Positions 1 through 9,576 of a DNA stretch of 64,000 bases are shown piece by piece. The notes below the pieces were generated by a model. The model was not told the origin of the DNA and did not search any database. It saw nothing but the letters and a program-made list of their open reading frames with translations. Position numbers and translations under genes: made by a program. Origin of the DNA: Yoonia sp. F2084L. Lineage in GTDB: Bacteria; Pseudomonadota; Alphaproteobacteria; Rhodobacterales; Rhodobacteraceae. Within the stretch, counting starts at the first letter, position 1; the number at the start of each line of letters is the position of its first letter. The stretch lies in NCBI RefSeq assembly GCF_023015625.1, contig NZ_JALKAH010000001.1, positions 806,001-870,000 of the forward strand, read 5' to 3'.

Positions 1-921
1 TATGGTGGCACCGTCACCTCAGATCAGGTTGCAATCACGTCCGGGTGCAATCAGGCATTTGCCGCCGCAATCGCGACCCTTTGCGCCGAGGGTGATGAGG
101 TGATCATCCCCGTCCCCTACTATTTCAACCATCGCATGTGGCTGGATATGTCAGGTGTCAAAACCGTACCACTCCTGGCTGGCGACGGCATGGTGCCTCG
201 TGTAGCGGACGCCGAAAAGCTGATCACACCCAAGACCCGCGCCATTGCCTTGGTCAGCCCCAACAACCCCTGTGGGGTCGAATACCCAGCCGCAACGCTG
301 GCCGCCTTTCGTAACCTTGCCCGCACAAACGGCATTGCCTTGATTGTCGATGAAACCTATCGCGATTTTGACAGCCGCGACGGCGCACCGCATGACCTCT
401 TCGTGGATGAGACATGGGACGATACCTTGATCCAACTCTATTCATTTTCAAAGGCTTACCGCCTGACGGGTCACAGGGTCGGTGCGGTCGTCGCCAGCAC
501 TGCGCGTCTGGCTGAAATCGAAAAGTTCCTCGACACCGTCACGATTTGCCCCAACCAGTTGGGCCAACGCGCGGCCCTTTGGGGGATGCAAAACCTGACT
601 GATTGGCTGGCAGGTGAACGGCGCGAAATCCTCGACCGGCGTGCGGCGATCGAAGACCATTTTCCGCAACTTGCCGCCAAAGGTTGGGAACTGCTGGGAT
701 GCGGCGCGTATTTCGCTTACGTCAAGCATCCTTTTGCGATGTCATCGGCTGATCTGGCCCCGCTTCTGGTCAAAGAGGCGGGCGTTCTGCTTTTGCCCGG
801 CACCATGTTTATGCCCGACACCTTGCCCGACGGCGAAACGCAGTTGCGCATCGCATTTGCCAACATCGACCGCGCAGGTGTTGAGACCTTATTCAACAGG
901 CTGTCAGAACTGCACTTCTAA
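1..921 (+). CDS. PLP-dependent aminotransferase, class I/II (5' end cut by window)
   Basis: Fold-type I aminotransferase of the aspartate aminotransferase superfamily. The frame is already open at base 1 and about 306 residues are visible, so roughly the first 80-100 residues lie outside the window. Landmarks are the SPNNPCG loop, the DETY strand that carries the aspartate facing the pyridine nitrogen of PLP, and SFSKAYRLTGHR near visible residue 150, whose lysine forms the Schiff base. A late QLRIAFAN segment supplies the carboxylate-binding arginine. The substrates cannot be told from this fragment. It ends 65 bp before the PpiD-like gene on the same strand, with no obvious functional link. 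Confidence 0.85.
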   Translation, partial: YGGTVTSDQVAITSGCNQAFAAAIATLCAEGDEVIIPVPYYFNHRMWLDMSGVKTVPLLAGDGMVPRVADAEKLITPKTRAIALVSPNNPCGVEYPAATLAAFRNLARTNGIALIVDETYRDFDSRDGAPHDLFVDETWDDTLIQLYSFSKAYRLTGHRVGAVVASTARLAEIEKFLDTVTICPNQLGQRAALWGMQNLTDWLAGERREILDRRAAIEDHFPQLAAKGWELLGCGAYFAYVKHPFAMSSADLAPLLVKEAGVLLLPGTMFMPDTLPDGETQLRIAFANIDRAGVETLFNRLSELHF

Positions 922-986
922 CACTTGCACCCCTGCGCCTGCACCCTTATTCAGACGCAAACCAGCGGGCGGAGCGACAGGGAAAA

Positions 987-2825
987 ATGGCAAAAAAAGA
1001 CAAACCTCGTTACGGCGCATGGATCATCGTCGGGGTCATCCTTCTGGGCCTTGCCGGTTTTGGCACCGGTGGCCTCAGCGGGAATATCCGCAACATCGGC
1101 ACCGTGGGTGATAAAGACGTGACCGTCGCGTCTTACCAGCGCGCATTGAACGAACAAATCCGCGCGTTGTCAGCGCAATTTGGTCAGCAGATTTCATTCC
1201 AGCAGGCGCAGGCCTTTGGCATTGATCAAGTTGCACTCAGCCAGGTCGTTTTGCTGCGCACGCTGGACAATGAGGCAAGCCAGCTTGGCGTGTCCGTTGG
1301 GGACGCACGCGTCTTTGAAAGGTTGCAAGCGATCCCGTCCTTTCAGGGCGCAGGCGGATTTAACCGCGATACCTATCGCCTTGCTTTGCAGCAGACCGGC
1401 CAAACGGCAGAAGAGTTCGAAACCGGTATTCGCGAAGAAACCGCACGCACTCTGTTGCAAGCTGCGGTTGTCAGCGGTATCCCTGCCCCAGATGCTTATG
1501 CCGATGCGTTGGTCCAATACATCAGCGAAAACCGCAGCATTACTTGGGCTGTCGTTGACGCAAGTGACCTGACCGCCCCTGTACCCGGTGCCACACCTGC
1601 CGCACAGCAGGAGTATTACGACGCAAACCCGGCTGAATTCACCCTGCCCGAGGCCCGCAACATCACCTATGTGTGGCTGACACCAAACATGATCCTTGAC
1701 GATATGGTTGTCACGGATGAGGCCGTGTCAGCGCTCTATAACCAACGCATTGCGGAATTTGTGCAGCCTGAACGCCGCCTTGTTGAGCGTCTGGTCTACC
1801 TCAATCAAGAACGCGCCAATGATGCGATGGCGCGGTTGGACGCTGGCGAGATCACATTTGAAGACCTTGTCGCCGAGCGTGGTTTGACACTGGCTGATAT
1901 TGATCTTGGCGATGTCAGCCAAGAGGATCTGCGCAGTGCAGGCGAGGCTGTCTTTGCAGCAGACGCAGGCGACGTTGTGGGGCCTTTCAATTCGCCCCTT
2001 GGGCCTGCGCTTTTTCGGATGAATGCGGTATTGGCGTCGCAAGAGACCTCGCTGGAAGAAGCCGCGCCTGCCCTGCGTGATGAGCTGGCGGCAGATGCCG
2101 CGCGCGAATATATCAATGACAGTGCCGACCCAATCGTTGACCTGCTGGCCGGTGGTGCGACGATGGCCGATCTGGCTGAACGCACCGACATGCGCTTGGG
2201 TACGATTGAATGGACACCTGACAATACCGATGGCATCGCCGCTTATGATGCGTTCCGGCGTGAAGCAGCCGCCGTCCAAGAGGGTCAATTCGCCGAAATT
2301 TACGATCTGGCCGATGGCGGTATTTTCGCGCTGACCCTTGATGGCATCACACCACCAACCCTTCAGCCGCTTGATGATGTGCGCGATGCTGTCTCGGCCG
2401 CGTGGCAGGATCAGGCGCGCCAAGAAGCCGTGATCGCACTGGCCGAGGAAATCGCCGCTGACATCCTGCCTTTGACCGGGTTTGAAACGGTAGGGCTGGA
2501 ACCAACAGTCGAAGAAGGCATGACACGGCGCACTTTCATCGAAGGTACACCGCCTGATTTCAACGATCAAATCTTTGCGATGGCCATTGGCGACGTCCGC
2601 GTGGTTGACGCTGAGGATCGCGCGTTGGTGGTCCGGCTTGATAACATCGCAGCCCCTGATTTGAACGACGAATCTGTTGTCGCGCAACGGGATGCTGTGG
2701 CCGAAACGGCCCGCGCTGGCATCGCGCAGGACATCTTTGACGCCTACGCAAACGCGCTGCGCCAACAGACCGAGCAAAGCCTGAACCAACAAACCATCAA
2801 CGCGGTCAACGCACAGTTTCAATAG
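987..2825 (+). CDS. PpiD/SurA-type membrane-anchored periplasmic chaperone
   Basis: 612 residues. A short basic N-terminus (MAKKDKPRYG) is followed by one membrane anchor at about residues 10-32, then a SurA-N-like helical domain (about 35-180) and a parvulin-like segment at about 240-360 (ERRLVERLVYL to GPFNSPLGPALFRMNAVL). This is the layout of PpiD proteins, which help newly exported outer-membrane and periplasmic proteins fold at the Sec translocon. PpiD parvulin domains are often inactive and I cannot judge activity here. The ATG follows a purine-rich GGGCGGAGCGACAGGG stretch. trpE starts 8 bp after its stop, so the two are probably cotranscribed, an arrangement I read as positional rather than functional. 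Confidence 0.85.
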   Translation: MAKKDKPRYGAWIIVGVILLGLAGFGTGGLSGNIRNIGTVGDKDVTVASYQRALNEQIRALSAQFGQQISFQQAQAFGIDQVALSQVVLLRTLDNEASQLGVSVGDARVFERLQAIPSFQGAGGFNRDTYRLALQQTGQTAEEFETGIREETARTLLQAAVVSGIPAPDAYADALVQYISENRSITWAVVDASDLTAPVPGATPAAQQEYYDANPAEFTLPEARNITYVWLTPNMILDDMVVTDEAVSALYNQRIAEFVQPERRLVERLVYLNQERANDAMARLDAGEITFEDLVAERGLTLADIDLGDVSQEDLRSAGEAVFAADAGDVVGPFNSPLGPALFRMNAVLASQETSLEEAAPALRDELAADAAREYINDSADPIVDLLAGGATMADLAERTDMRLGTIEWTPDNTDGIAAYDAFRREAAAVQEGQFAEIYDLADGGIFALTLDGITPPTLQPLDDVRDAVSAAWQDQARQEAVIALAEEIAADILPLTGFETVGLEPTVEEGMTRRTFIEGTPPDFNDQIFAMAIGDVRVVDAEDRALVVRLDNIAAPDLNDESVVAQRDAVAETARAGIAQDIFDAYANALRQQTEQSLNQQTINAVNAQFQ

Positions 2826-2833
2826 GCTGATTT

Positions 2834-4342
2834 ATGGCACTTTTGCCCGACTATGACAGTTTCGCCCAAGGCTATGATGCGGGCGGCAATCAGGTCGTCT
2901 ACACGCGTATTGCCGCTGATCTGGATACGCCTGTTTCGCTGATGCTCAAACTGTCGGGCGCAGGCAAGAACGCCTTTATGCTGGAAAGTGTAACTGGCGG
3001 TGAAGTGCGCGGGCGTTATTCTATCGTCGGCATGAACCCCGATCTGATCTGGGAGTGTCATGGGACAGTATCTCGGGTGAACCGCTCTGCCCGCTTTGAT
3101 GACAGTGCGTTTGGACCCATGGATGATGATCCGCTGACGGCCCTGCGCGCGCTATTGGCCGAATCGCGTATTGATCTGCCTGCGGACCTGCCTGCCGCCT
3201 CTGCGGGACTGTTCGGGTATCTGGGTTATGACATGATCCGGCTGGTTGAACGCCTGCCCGACGTCAACCCGGACCCGCTGGGTCTGCCCGACGCCGTGAT
3301 GCTGCGCCCTTCGGTGGTAGCCGTCCTTGATGGGGTGAAAGGCGACGTGATCCTTGTCGCGCCTGCTTACGTCAATTCCGGCCTTTCGGCGCGCGCGGCC
3401 TACGCCCAGGCCGCAGAGCGGGTGATGGATGCCCAACGCAGCCTGGAACGCCCGATGCCCAGCGAGGCGCGTGATTTGGCCGATCCGGCCCCTGTGGCGC
3501 CGCCGGTCTCCAATTTCACTCACGAAGCCTATCTGGCAGCGGTTGAGAAAGCCAAAGAGTACATCAAAGCAGGCGACATCTTTCAGGTCGTGCCCTCGCA
3601 GCGCTGGACGCAGGATTTTCGTGAACCGCCCTTTGCGCTCTATCGCTCGCTGCGCCGCACCAACCCGTCGCCGTTTATGTTCTTCTTCAACTTCGGTGGC
3701 TTTCAGGTCATCGGCGCAAGCCCCGAAATCCTTGTGCGTGTCTTTGGCGACGAAGTGACAATCCGGCCCATCGCAGGGACGCGTCCACGCGGTGCAACGC
3801 CGGATGAAGACAACGCCAACGAAGCCGATCTGATGGCCGACAAAAAGGAACTGGCCGAGCACCTGATGCTGCTGGATCTAGGGCGCAACGACACGGGGAA
3901 AGTCAGCAAGATCGGCACGGTGCGACCCACTGAACAATTCATCGTCGAACGTTACAGTCACGTAATGCACATCGTATCAAACGTCGTGGGCGAGTTAGCC
4001 GACGATCAAGATGCCCTAAGCGCGTTCTTCGCAGGGATGCCAGCAGGTACGGTTTCAGGCGCGCCCAAGGTGCGTGCAATGGAAATCATTGATGAACTGG
4101 AACCCGAAAAGCGCGGCGTTTATGGCGGTGGCTGCGGGTACTTTAGTGCCAACGGTGACATGGATATGTGCATCGCGCTGCGAACAGCGGTTTTGCAGGA
4201 CGAAAAGCTTTATATTCAGGCCGGCGGCGGCGTTGTCTATGACAGCGATCCAGAAGCCGAGTATCAGGAAACCGTGCATAAATCGAACGCAATCCGCAAA
4301 GCAGCAGCGGATGCGCGGATGTTCCATGGGAACGGCAATTAG
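2834..4342 (+). CDS. trpE: anthranilate synthase component I
   Basis: 502 residues, the usual length. With TrpG it converts chorismate and glutamine to anthranilate, the first step of tryptophan synthesis. The N-terminal regulatory half is followed by a chorismate-binding domain with GASPEILVR, PIAGTRPRG, HLMLLDLGRND and AGTVSGAPKVRAMEIID, all signature blocks of the family. It lies 8 bp behind the PpiD-like gene, with no leader peptide or attenuator of its own visible, so it is probably read from an upstream promoter. Its partner trpG is 1.7 kb away because an antisense gene lies between them. A short hairpin (CAAGCT/AGCTTG, 4354-4369) in the 15-bp convergent gap could end transcription. Confidence 0.97.
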   Translation: MALLPDYDSFAQGYDAGGNQVVYTRIAADLDTPVSLMLKLSGAGKNAFMLESVTGGEVRGRYSIVGMNPDLIWECHGTVSRVNRSARFDDSAFGPMDDDPLTALRALLAESRIDLPADLPAASAGLFGYLGYDMIRLVERLPDVNPDPLGLPDAVMLRPSVVAVLDGVKGDVILVAPAYVNSGLSARAAYAQAAERVMDAQRSLERPMPSEARDLADPAPVAPPVSNFTHEAYLAAVEKAKEYIKAGDIFQVVPSQRWTQDFREPPFALYRSLRRTNPSPFMFFFNFGGFQVIGASPEILVRVFGDEVTIRPIAGTRPRGATPDEDNANEADLMADKKELAEHLMLLDLGRNDTGKVSKIGTVRPTEQFIVERYSHVMHIVSNVVGELADDQDALSAFFAGMPAGTVSGAPKVRAMEIIDELEPEKRGVYGGGCGYFSANGDMDMCIALRTAVLQDEKLYIQAGGGVVYDSDPEAEYQETVHKSNAIRKAAADARMFHGNGN

Positions 4343-4357
4343 GGCCGTCGCGACAAG

Positions 4358-5938
4358 CTACTGAGCTTGCTTCAGTAAGACTGCCGATACCGGCGCAATC
4401 GCCAGCGTTTCGCGATCCACATCAGCAGCCCATTCGCGCAAAGCATCGACAGTCTGCGGCGTCAGCCTGCCCAGCAGGATAGCATCACCTGATTGCCGGG
4501 CGCGAAACGCGGCTTGATCCAGCGCGCGCGTAATCGCGCGGCTGTCCTCGCCTGCGCCGTCCAGATCACGCAGGATCGTCGCGGCTGCTATGCCCTCTTG
4601 TTGGGCTGTGCGGGCCGCGTTGCCCAAACCCTGCTGGACGGTCACAAATCCACGGCCATCGGCGGCCAGAATTTCCATGACCTGCGCAGTGACATCCCGG
4701 TTCTGCAATGCACCTACCCCGTTTGAGAACAGCATCGCGACCTCCGGAAGCTGCGCGAAGGCGGCCTCAAACGCGACCTCGACATCGACGGGTTGGGCGG
4801 CATCCGGCAAATCCGCCTGCATCGCAACTTCAATACCCGCCGCGCGGTACGCTGCCATCGCATCGGCGGCGTCAGCTGCAAGCGCATTGATGACGACCGT
4901 CGGAACAAACCCCAGTTCGGACAGCGCCGCCGGGGCTGCATCCACCGCACCAGTGTCGATCAAAATGACTGAGATCAGAGGAAGATCGTCCGGGTTCTCA
5001 AATGCAGCGGCAAAACGCAGCAAAGCAGGCGCATCATCTGGCAGCGCATCTTCGTCAGTAGTGTCCTCAGGGACCTCATCGGTATCAGCACCGGGGCGAT
5101 TGATGCGCACGGCCGCATTGGTCTGCGGCAGTTCTGGCGTTACGGTTGCGGGCGGACCCGTCTCAACCACTTGGGGCGTCGGTGTTGGGTCTTCGACAAT
5201 AGATGCAGCTTCTGTACTCGGAGCGGGCTCCAAAGTTTCCTCAGCAGGCGCGTCAGCAACGACCTCTTCTTGCGCTGGTGCTTCGGCCGGTGTGGCAGCA
5301 TCCTCAGCGACAACCTCATCGGGTTGACTGGTCTCGGCCTCTTCGGGTTCCACTTGCGTAATCACGATCAAAGGCTCTGTGGATGCATCATCCAAAGCGG
5401 CGTTGTCCGCGCGTGGCGTACCAAGCTCAATCACGGTGACCTCGGGCGCATCTGTGTCTTGCACAGATGTTGCCGCTTGGGTGTCATCTGATGTGACCAC
5501 CAGCGGTGCTGCGGGGGCACTCGGTGCCGCGCTTTCCGGCATCGCCGTCGCAAGCGCGGCTTCGTCAGTTCCAGCAATCGGGGCATCAACCGTGCCATCC
5601 AACATGGGATCAGCCACCTCCTGTGGTGTTTCAATAGCAGTGGCGACCTCGGTCGTCTGCGGCGGATCAGCGGATTCCGTGGCGACCTGGGGTGTGGCAT
5701 CGGACAGCTCTGGCAGCGTATTCAACGGGGGCGCAGGGGTGAATGTCGGGCTATCCTCTTCAGACGCCTGAAGCGCGACAGATGGGGTTTCCTGAACCGT
5801 TTCCAACTGCGGTGCGGCCAACTGCGGTGCCGGGGGTCCCGACGCAAAGACCGGCTGTTCATTGACCAATGAGACAAAACTCAGCCCCACGCCACCGACA
5901 ACCAGCCCCCATAGACTGCCTTGAAGAAAGCTCTGCAT
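4358..5938 (-). CDS. divergent polysaccharide deacetylase family protein (Polysacc_deac_2 type)
   Basis: About 526 residues from the ATG at 5938. I prefer this start to an in-frame ATG at 5989 because MQSFLQGSLWGLVVGGVGLS then forms a clean N-terminal membrane segment. Residues about 30-300 are a low-complexity linker rich in Ala, Pro, Thr, Glu and Asp. The C-terminal 220 residues (from LPLISVILIDTG) fit the divergent polysaccharide deacetylase family related to YibQ: an ISVILIDTG strand, a PTVVINALA strand and a late LLGRLTPQTVDALREW block. Many members lack the metal ligands of true deacetylases and their substrate is unknown. It is probably an envelope protein acting on or near peptidoglycan. 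It lies antisense between trpE and trpG. Confidence 0.75.
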   Translation of the reverse strand: MQSFLQGSLWGLVVGGVGLSFVSLVNEQPVFASGPPAPQLAAPQLETVQETPSVALQASEEDSPTFTPAPPLNTLPELSDATPQVATESADPPQTTEVATAIETPQEVADPMLDGTVDAPIAGTDEAALATAMPESAAPSAPAAPLVVTSDDTQAATSVQDTDAPEVTVIELGTPRADNAALDDASTEPLIVITQVEPEEAETSQPDEVVAEDAATPAEAPAQEEVVADAPAEETLEPAPSTEAASIVEDPTPTPQVVETGPPATVTPELPQTNAAVRINRPGADTDEVPEDTTDEDALPDDAPALLRFAAAFENPDDLPLISVILIDTGAVDAAPAALSELGFVPTVVINALAADAADAMAAYRAAGIEVAMQADLPDAAQPVDVEVAFEAAFAQLPEVAMLFSNGVGALQNRDVTAQVMEILAADGRGFVTVQQGLGNAARTAQQEGIAAATILRDLDGAGEDSRAITRALDQAAFRARQSGDAILLGRLTPQTVDALREWAADVDRETLAIAPVSAVLLKQAQ

Positions 5939-6061
5939 CTGCCCACACCCTTTTGTTCGACCTTGACGCCACCTTGCGTCCCGGCCCATGTATTAACTCG
6001 GTTATACCGCTCTCTTGTAGGGCGGCGGTAGCCCCTTTTTCAACCTGCGCAGGATTCACCC

Positions 6062-6643
6062 ATGCTGCTTTTGATCGATAACTACGACAGCTTTACCTAC
6101 AACCTTGTCCACTACTTAGGCGAACTGGGGGCTGAAGTGGTAGTCAAACGCAATGACGTGCTGAATGTGCAAGAAGCCATGGCGATGCAGCCCGACGCCA
6201 TCATGCTGTCACCGGGCCCCGGTGTGCCCGCCGATGCAGGCATCTGCCTGGCGCTGGTACATGCCGCGGCTGAGACGAAAACACCCCTGATCGGTGTCTG
6301 CCTTGGGCATCAGGCCATCGGCGAGGCTTTTGGCGGCAAGATCACCCGCTGCCATGAGATCGTACACGGCAAGATGGGGACCATGCAGCATACCGGCAAA
6401 GGTCTATTTACTGATCTGCCAAACGCCTTTGAAGCGACGCGCTATCATTCGCTGGTGATCGACCGTGAAAGCATGCCAGACAGCCTTGAGATCACCGCCG
6501 AATTGGATGATGGCACGGTCATGGGCGTACAACACCGCGACCTGCCTATCCACGGGGTGCAGTTTCACCCCGAAAGCATCCGGTCCGAACACGGCCACCA
6601 CATGCTGCAAAACTTCCTGAACACGACAAAGGTGCCCGCATGA
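6062..6643 (+). CDS. trpG: anthranilate synthase component II (glutamine amidotransferase)
   Basis: 193 residues. Class I glutamine amidotransferase subunit that supplies ammonia to TrpE. It shows the opening [19 protein letters not shown], the oxyanion motif LSPGPGVP, the nucleophile elbow [14 protein letters not shown] with the catalytic cysteine, and the His/Glu pair in VQFHPESI. Its stop overlaps the trpD start in ATGA, so the two are translationally coupled. The 120 bp upstream carry two overlapping inverted repeats ending in a T run (6005-6040), described separately. It heads the run trpG-trpD-ung-trpC-moaC-moeA. Confidence 0.97.
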   Translation: MLLLIDNYDSFTYNLVHYLGELGAEVVVKRNDVLNVQEAMAMQPDAIMLSPGPGVPADAGICLALVHAAAETKTPLIGVCLGHQAIGEAFGGKITRCHEIVHGKMGTMQHTGKGLFTDLPNAFEATRYHSLVIDRESMPDSLEITAELDDGTVMGVQHRDLPIHGVQFHPESIRSEHGHHMLQNFLNTTKVPA

Positions 6644-7656
6644 GCGATGCAATGAAGCCTCTGATCTTTGCAGCCTCCGAAGGGCCGCTATCGCGTGCGC
6701 AAGCGGAAGAGGCATTTGGATATTTGTTTGAAGGGGCAGCGACCCCGGCCCAGATCGGTGGCTTCCTGATGGCGCTGCGCGCACGCGGCGAGTCTGTGTC
6801 TGAGTATGCCGCCGCAGCCGCCGTCATGCGCGCCCACTGCGTGCCAGTCAAAGCCCCAGAAGGTGCGATGGATATCGTCGGCACCGGCGGTGATGGCAAG
6901 CACACGCTGAATATCTCGACCGCGACCGCTTTTGTTGTGGCTGGCGCAGGCGTGCCTGTTGCAAAACATGGCAACCGCAACCTGTCTTCAAAATCCGGCA
7001 CGGCTGACGTGCAAGGTGCTTTGGGCATCAACGTGATGGTCGGACCAGAGGTGGTGGAACAGGCGATCGCAGAAGCCGGGATTGGTTTCATGATGGCCCC
7101 GATGCATCATCCGGCCATGAAACATGTTGGGCCGATCCGTGTTGAGCTGGGATCAAAGACGATCTTTAACATATTGGGCCCGTTGACTAATCCGGCGGGC
7201 GTCAAGCGGCAGTTAACCGGTGCATTCGCCCCTGATCTGATCTTTCCGATGGCGGAAACCTTGCAACAGCTTGGCACGGAAAAAGCGTGGCTGGTCCACG
7301 GCAGCGACGGCACGGATGAGATCACGATCTGCGGACCAACGGCTGTTGCAGCCTTGGAAGACGGCAAGATCACATCCCGCGAAATTCATCCCGAAGACGC
7401 GGGCCTGCCGGTGCATAACTTCCGCGATATCTTGGGCGGTACGCCCGAAGAAAATGCGGCGGCTCTGTCGGCCTTGCTTGATGGTGCGGAAGGTGCCTAT
7501 CGTGATGCGGTGTTACTGAACGCCGCAGCTGCATTGGTGGTCGCCGATAAGGTGGACGATCTGAAAACAGGCGTCGCACTGGCTCGTGAAAGCATCGACA
7601 GCGGCAAGGCAAAACACGCCGTGGAAACCCTTGCCCGCATCACTTCTGCTGCATGA
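6640..7656 (+). CDS. trpD: anthranilate phosphoribosyltransferase
   Basis: 338 residues. Joins anthranilate to PRPP to give phosphoribosylanthranilate. The glycine-rich PRPP site [14 protein letters not shown], the [16 protein letters not shown] segment that binds anthranilate and pyrophosphate, and the [11 protein letters not shown] block are all present. The start overlaps the trpG stop by 4 bp and its own stop overlaps the ung start by 4 bp. The next pathway enzyme encoded in the window is trpC. trpF, trpA and trpB are not here. Confidence 0.97.
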   Translation: MSDAMKPLIFAASEGPLSRAQAEEAFGYLFEGAATPAQIGGFLMALRARGESVSEYAAAAAVMRAHCVPVKAPEGAMDIVGTGGDGKHTLNISTATAFVVAGAGVPVAKHGNRNLSSKSGTADVQGALGINVMVGPEVVEQAIAEAGIGFMMAPMHHPAMKHVGPIRVELGSKTIFNILGPLTNPAGVKRQLTGAFAPDLIFPMAETLQQLGTEKAWLVHGSDGTDEITICGPTAVAALEDGKITSREIHPEDAGLPVHNFRDILGGTPEENAAALSALLDGAEGAYRDAVLLNAAAALVVADKVDDLKTGVALARESIDSGKAKHAVETLARITSAA

Positions 7657-8297
7657 TGTTTGATCTGTCCGGGCTTGGCGCATGGGGCGATCTGCCCTTC
7701 TTTGCCGAAGACCTGCCAAAGATCAAATCGGCAATTGATGGTGATGTCCTGCCGCCGCCAGCGCTGACATTTGCCGCATTCGCCCGCACGCAACCTGACG
7801 CCACACGCGTCGTGATCCTTGGCCAAGACCCTTATCATACGCCAGGCAAGGCCGACGGTCTGGCCTTCTCAATCCCCATGGAATTTGGCGGCAGGCTTGA
7901 TAGTCTGGGAAATATCTTCAAGGAAATTCAAAGCGATACCGGTCAACGACGCACGCAAACCGGGTTACAGGATTGGGCCGATCAGGGCGTTTTGCTGCTC
8001 AACACCGCCCTCACCGTGCCACCCGGCAAACCCAAAGCGCACGCCAAACTAGGTTGGTCGACGCTTGTAAAGCAGGTGCTGCAACGGCTCAACGATCGCC
8101 CCCGCGCTTTCATTTTATGGGGTGGTCCTGCCCAAACCTATGCCAAACACCTCGCCCCCCATCATCTGATCTTGCCCTCCGCGCACCCATCCCCGCTCTC
8201 GGCCCATCGCGGGTTTTTCGGGTCGCGCCCATTTTCAAAGGTGAACCAGTGGCTTATTGATCAAGGCCAACAGCCAATCAACTGGGCGGACCCATGA
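7653..8297 (+). CDS. ung: uracil-DNA glycosylase, family 1 type
   Basis: 214 residues. Removes uracil from DNA at the start of base-excision repair. The water-activating motif [17 protein letters not shown], the [13 protein letters not shown] block and the minor-groove loop [17 protein letters not shown] match the family 1 (Ung) signatures. The start could be either of two adjacent ATGs (7653 or 7656). It overlaps trpD (ATGATG) and trpC (ATGA) by 4 bp each, so it is built tightly into the tryptophan operon between two consecutive biosynthetic genes. A DNA repair gene here is unexpected, although lexA lies only 2.6 kb downstream. Confidence 0.93.
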   Translation: MMFDLSGLGAWGDLPFFAEDLPKIKSAIDGDVLPPPALTFAAFARTQPDATRVVILGQDPYHTPGKADGLAFSIPMEFGGRLDSLGNIFKEIQSDTGQRRTQTGLQDWADQGVLLLNTALTVPPGKPKAHAKLGWSTLVKQVLQRLNDRPRAFILWGGPAQTYAKHLAPHHLILPSAHPSPLSAHRGFFGSRPFSKVNQWLIDQGQQPINWADP

Positions 8298-9100
8298 GCG
8301 ACATTCTGCAAAAGATCAAAACCTATAAGCTGGAAGAGGTCGCAGCGCGCAAGGCTTCTGTCCCGTTGGACGAAGTCGAAGCGCGTGCCAATGCAGCCCC
8401 ACCCACACGCGGGTTTGCCGCGAAACTGTCTGATGCCGCACGTGAAGGTTACGGTCTGATCGCCGAGATCAAGAAGGCCAGCCCTTCCAAAGGGCTGATC
8501 CGCGCCGATTTTGACCCGCCAGCATTGGCCGAGGCCTATGCCGAGGGTGGAGCGACTTGCCTTTCCGTGCTCACGGACGGCCCGTCGTTTCAAGGCGACG
8601 ACAGCTATCTGACCGCCGCTCGCAGCGCTGTCGACTTGCCCGCCCTGCGCAAGGACTTCATGTACGACACCTATCAGGTCGCCGAGGCCCGTGCCCTGCA
8701 CGCTGATTGCATCCTGATCATCATGGCAAGCGTCAGCGACGCCCAAGCGCAAGAGCTTGAGGATGCGGCTTTTTCCTGGGGCATGGATGTGCTGATCGAG
8801 GTCCATGATGCCGACGAACTCGAACGGGCCACAGCACTGAAATCGCCGCTGATGGGCATCAACAATCGCAACCTCAAGACTTTTGAGACCACGCTGGACA
8901 CCACACGGACCCTGTCAAAACTGGTGCCTACAGACAGGATAATCGTCTGCGAAAGCGGGCTGAACACCCCCGCCGAACTGGCCGACATGGCCCGTTATGG
9001 CGCGCGGACGTTCCTGATCGGCGAAAGCCTGATGCGCCAAGACGATGTAGCGGCAGCGACCCGCAGCCTGCTCGCCAATCCAGCGACAGGAACGATGTGA
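8294..9100 (+). CDS. trpC: indole-3-glycerol-phosphate synthase
   Basis: 268 residues, a monofunctional TrpC (no fused TrpF domain). Closes the indole ring from carboxyphenylaminodeoxyribulose phosphate. The conserved [14 protein letters not shown] motif contains the catalytic lysine, followed by [23 protein letters not shown] (second lysine), [10 protein letters not shown] and the phosphate-binding end block CESGL...FLIGESLM. It starts inside the ung stop and its own stop overlaps the moaC start, giving one long coupled operon. Confidence 0.97.
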   Translation: MSDILQKIKTYKLEEVAARKASVPLDEVEARANAAPPTRGFAAKLSDAAREGYGLIAEIKKASPSKGLIRADFDPPALAEAYAEGGATCLSVLTDGPSFQGDDSYLTAARSAVDLPALRKDFMYDTYQVAEARALHADCILIIMASVSDAQAQELEDAAFSWGMDVLIEVHDADELERATALKSPLMGINNRNLKTFETTLDTTRTLSKLVPTDRIIVCESGLNTPAELADMARYGARTFLIGESLMRQDDVAAATRSLLANPATGTM

Positions 9101-9576
9101 TGACAGGCCTTTCGCATTTCGACACGGACGGCAAAGCGCATATGGTCGATGTCTCGGACAAACCCGTGACAGCGCGTACAGCGATTGCCGAAGGCTACAT
9201 CAAAATGACCCCTGAAACGCTCGCGCTGATCACCGAAGGCCGTGCGGATAAAGGCGACGTTCTGGGTATCGCACGGATCGCTGGCATCGTGGGTGCCAAG
9301 AAAACCGCCGAGTTGATCCCGCTGTGTCATCCGCTGCCCATCACAAAAGTCGCCTTGGACCTCACACCAGACAGCGCCCTGCCCGGCATCCGTATCACGG
9401 CAACGGTCAAAACAGGCGGCCAAACCGGGGTGGAGATGGAAGCCCTGACCGCCGTAAGTACTGCGGCGCTCACCGTCTACGACATGGTCAAAGCGGTGCA
9501 AAAGGACATGGAAATAGGCGGCGTGCGCCTGACGTTCAAAGACGGCGGCAAATCCGGACGGTTTGAAAACCCATGA
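9100..9576 (+). CDS. moaC: cyclic pyranopterin monophosphate synthase accessory protein MoaC
   Basis: 158 residues from the ATG at 9100; a GTG at 9097 is the alternative. MoaC converts the MoaA product to cyclic pyranopterin monophosphate in molybdenum cofactor synthesis. The [17 protein letters not shown] block and [20 protein letters not shown] with its conserved acidic and lysine residues identify it firmly. It overlaps both trpC and moeA. A trpC-moaC-moeA-lexA order is, as far as I recall, common in alphaproteobacteria, so the link to tryptophan genes is ancestral rather than new. Confidence 0.96.
   Translation: MTGLSHFDTDGKAHMVDVSDKPVTARTAIAEGYIKMTPETLALITEGRADKGDVLGIARIAGIVGAKKTAELIPLCHPLPITKVALDLTPDSALPGIRITATVKTGGQTGVEMEALTAVSTAALTVYDMVKAVQKDMEIGGVRLTFKDGGKSGRFENP

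Noticed and set aside
1728..2822. 364-codon open frame opposite the PpiD-like gene
   Set aside because: Shadow of the real gene in GC-rich DNA; composition rich in Arg, His and Cys, no family signal.
4590..5327. Open frame opposite the deacetylase-like gene (Ala/Ser repeats)
   Set aside because: Antisense reading of the low-complexity linker, not a protein pattern.
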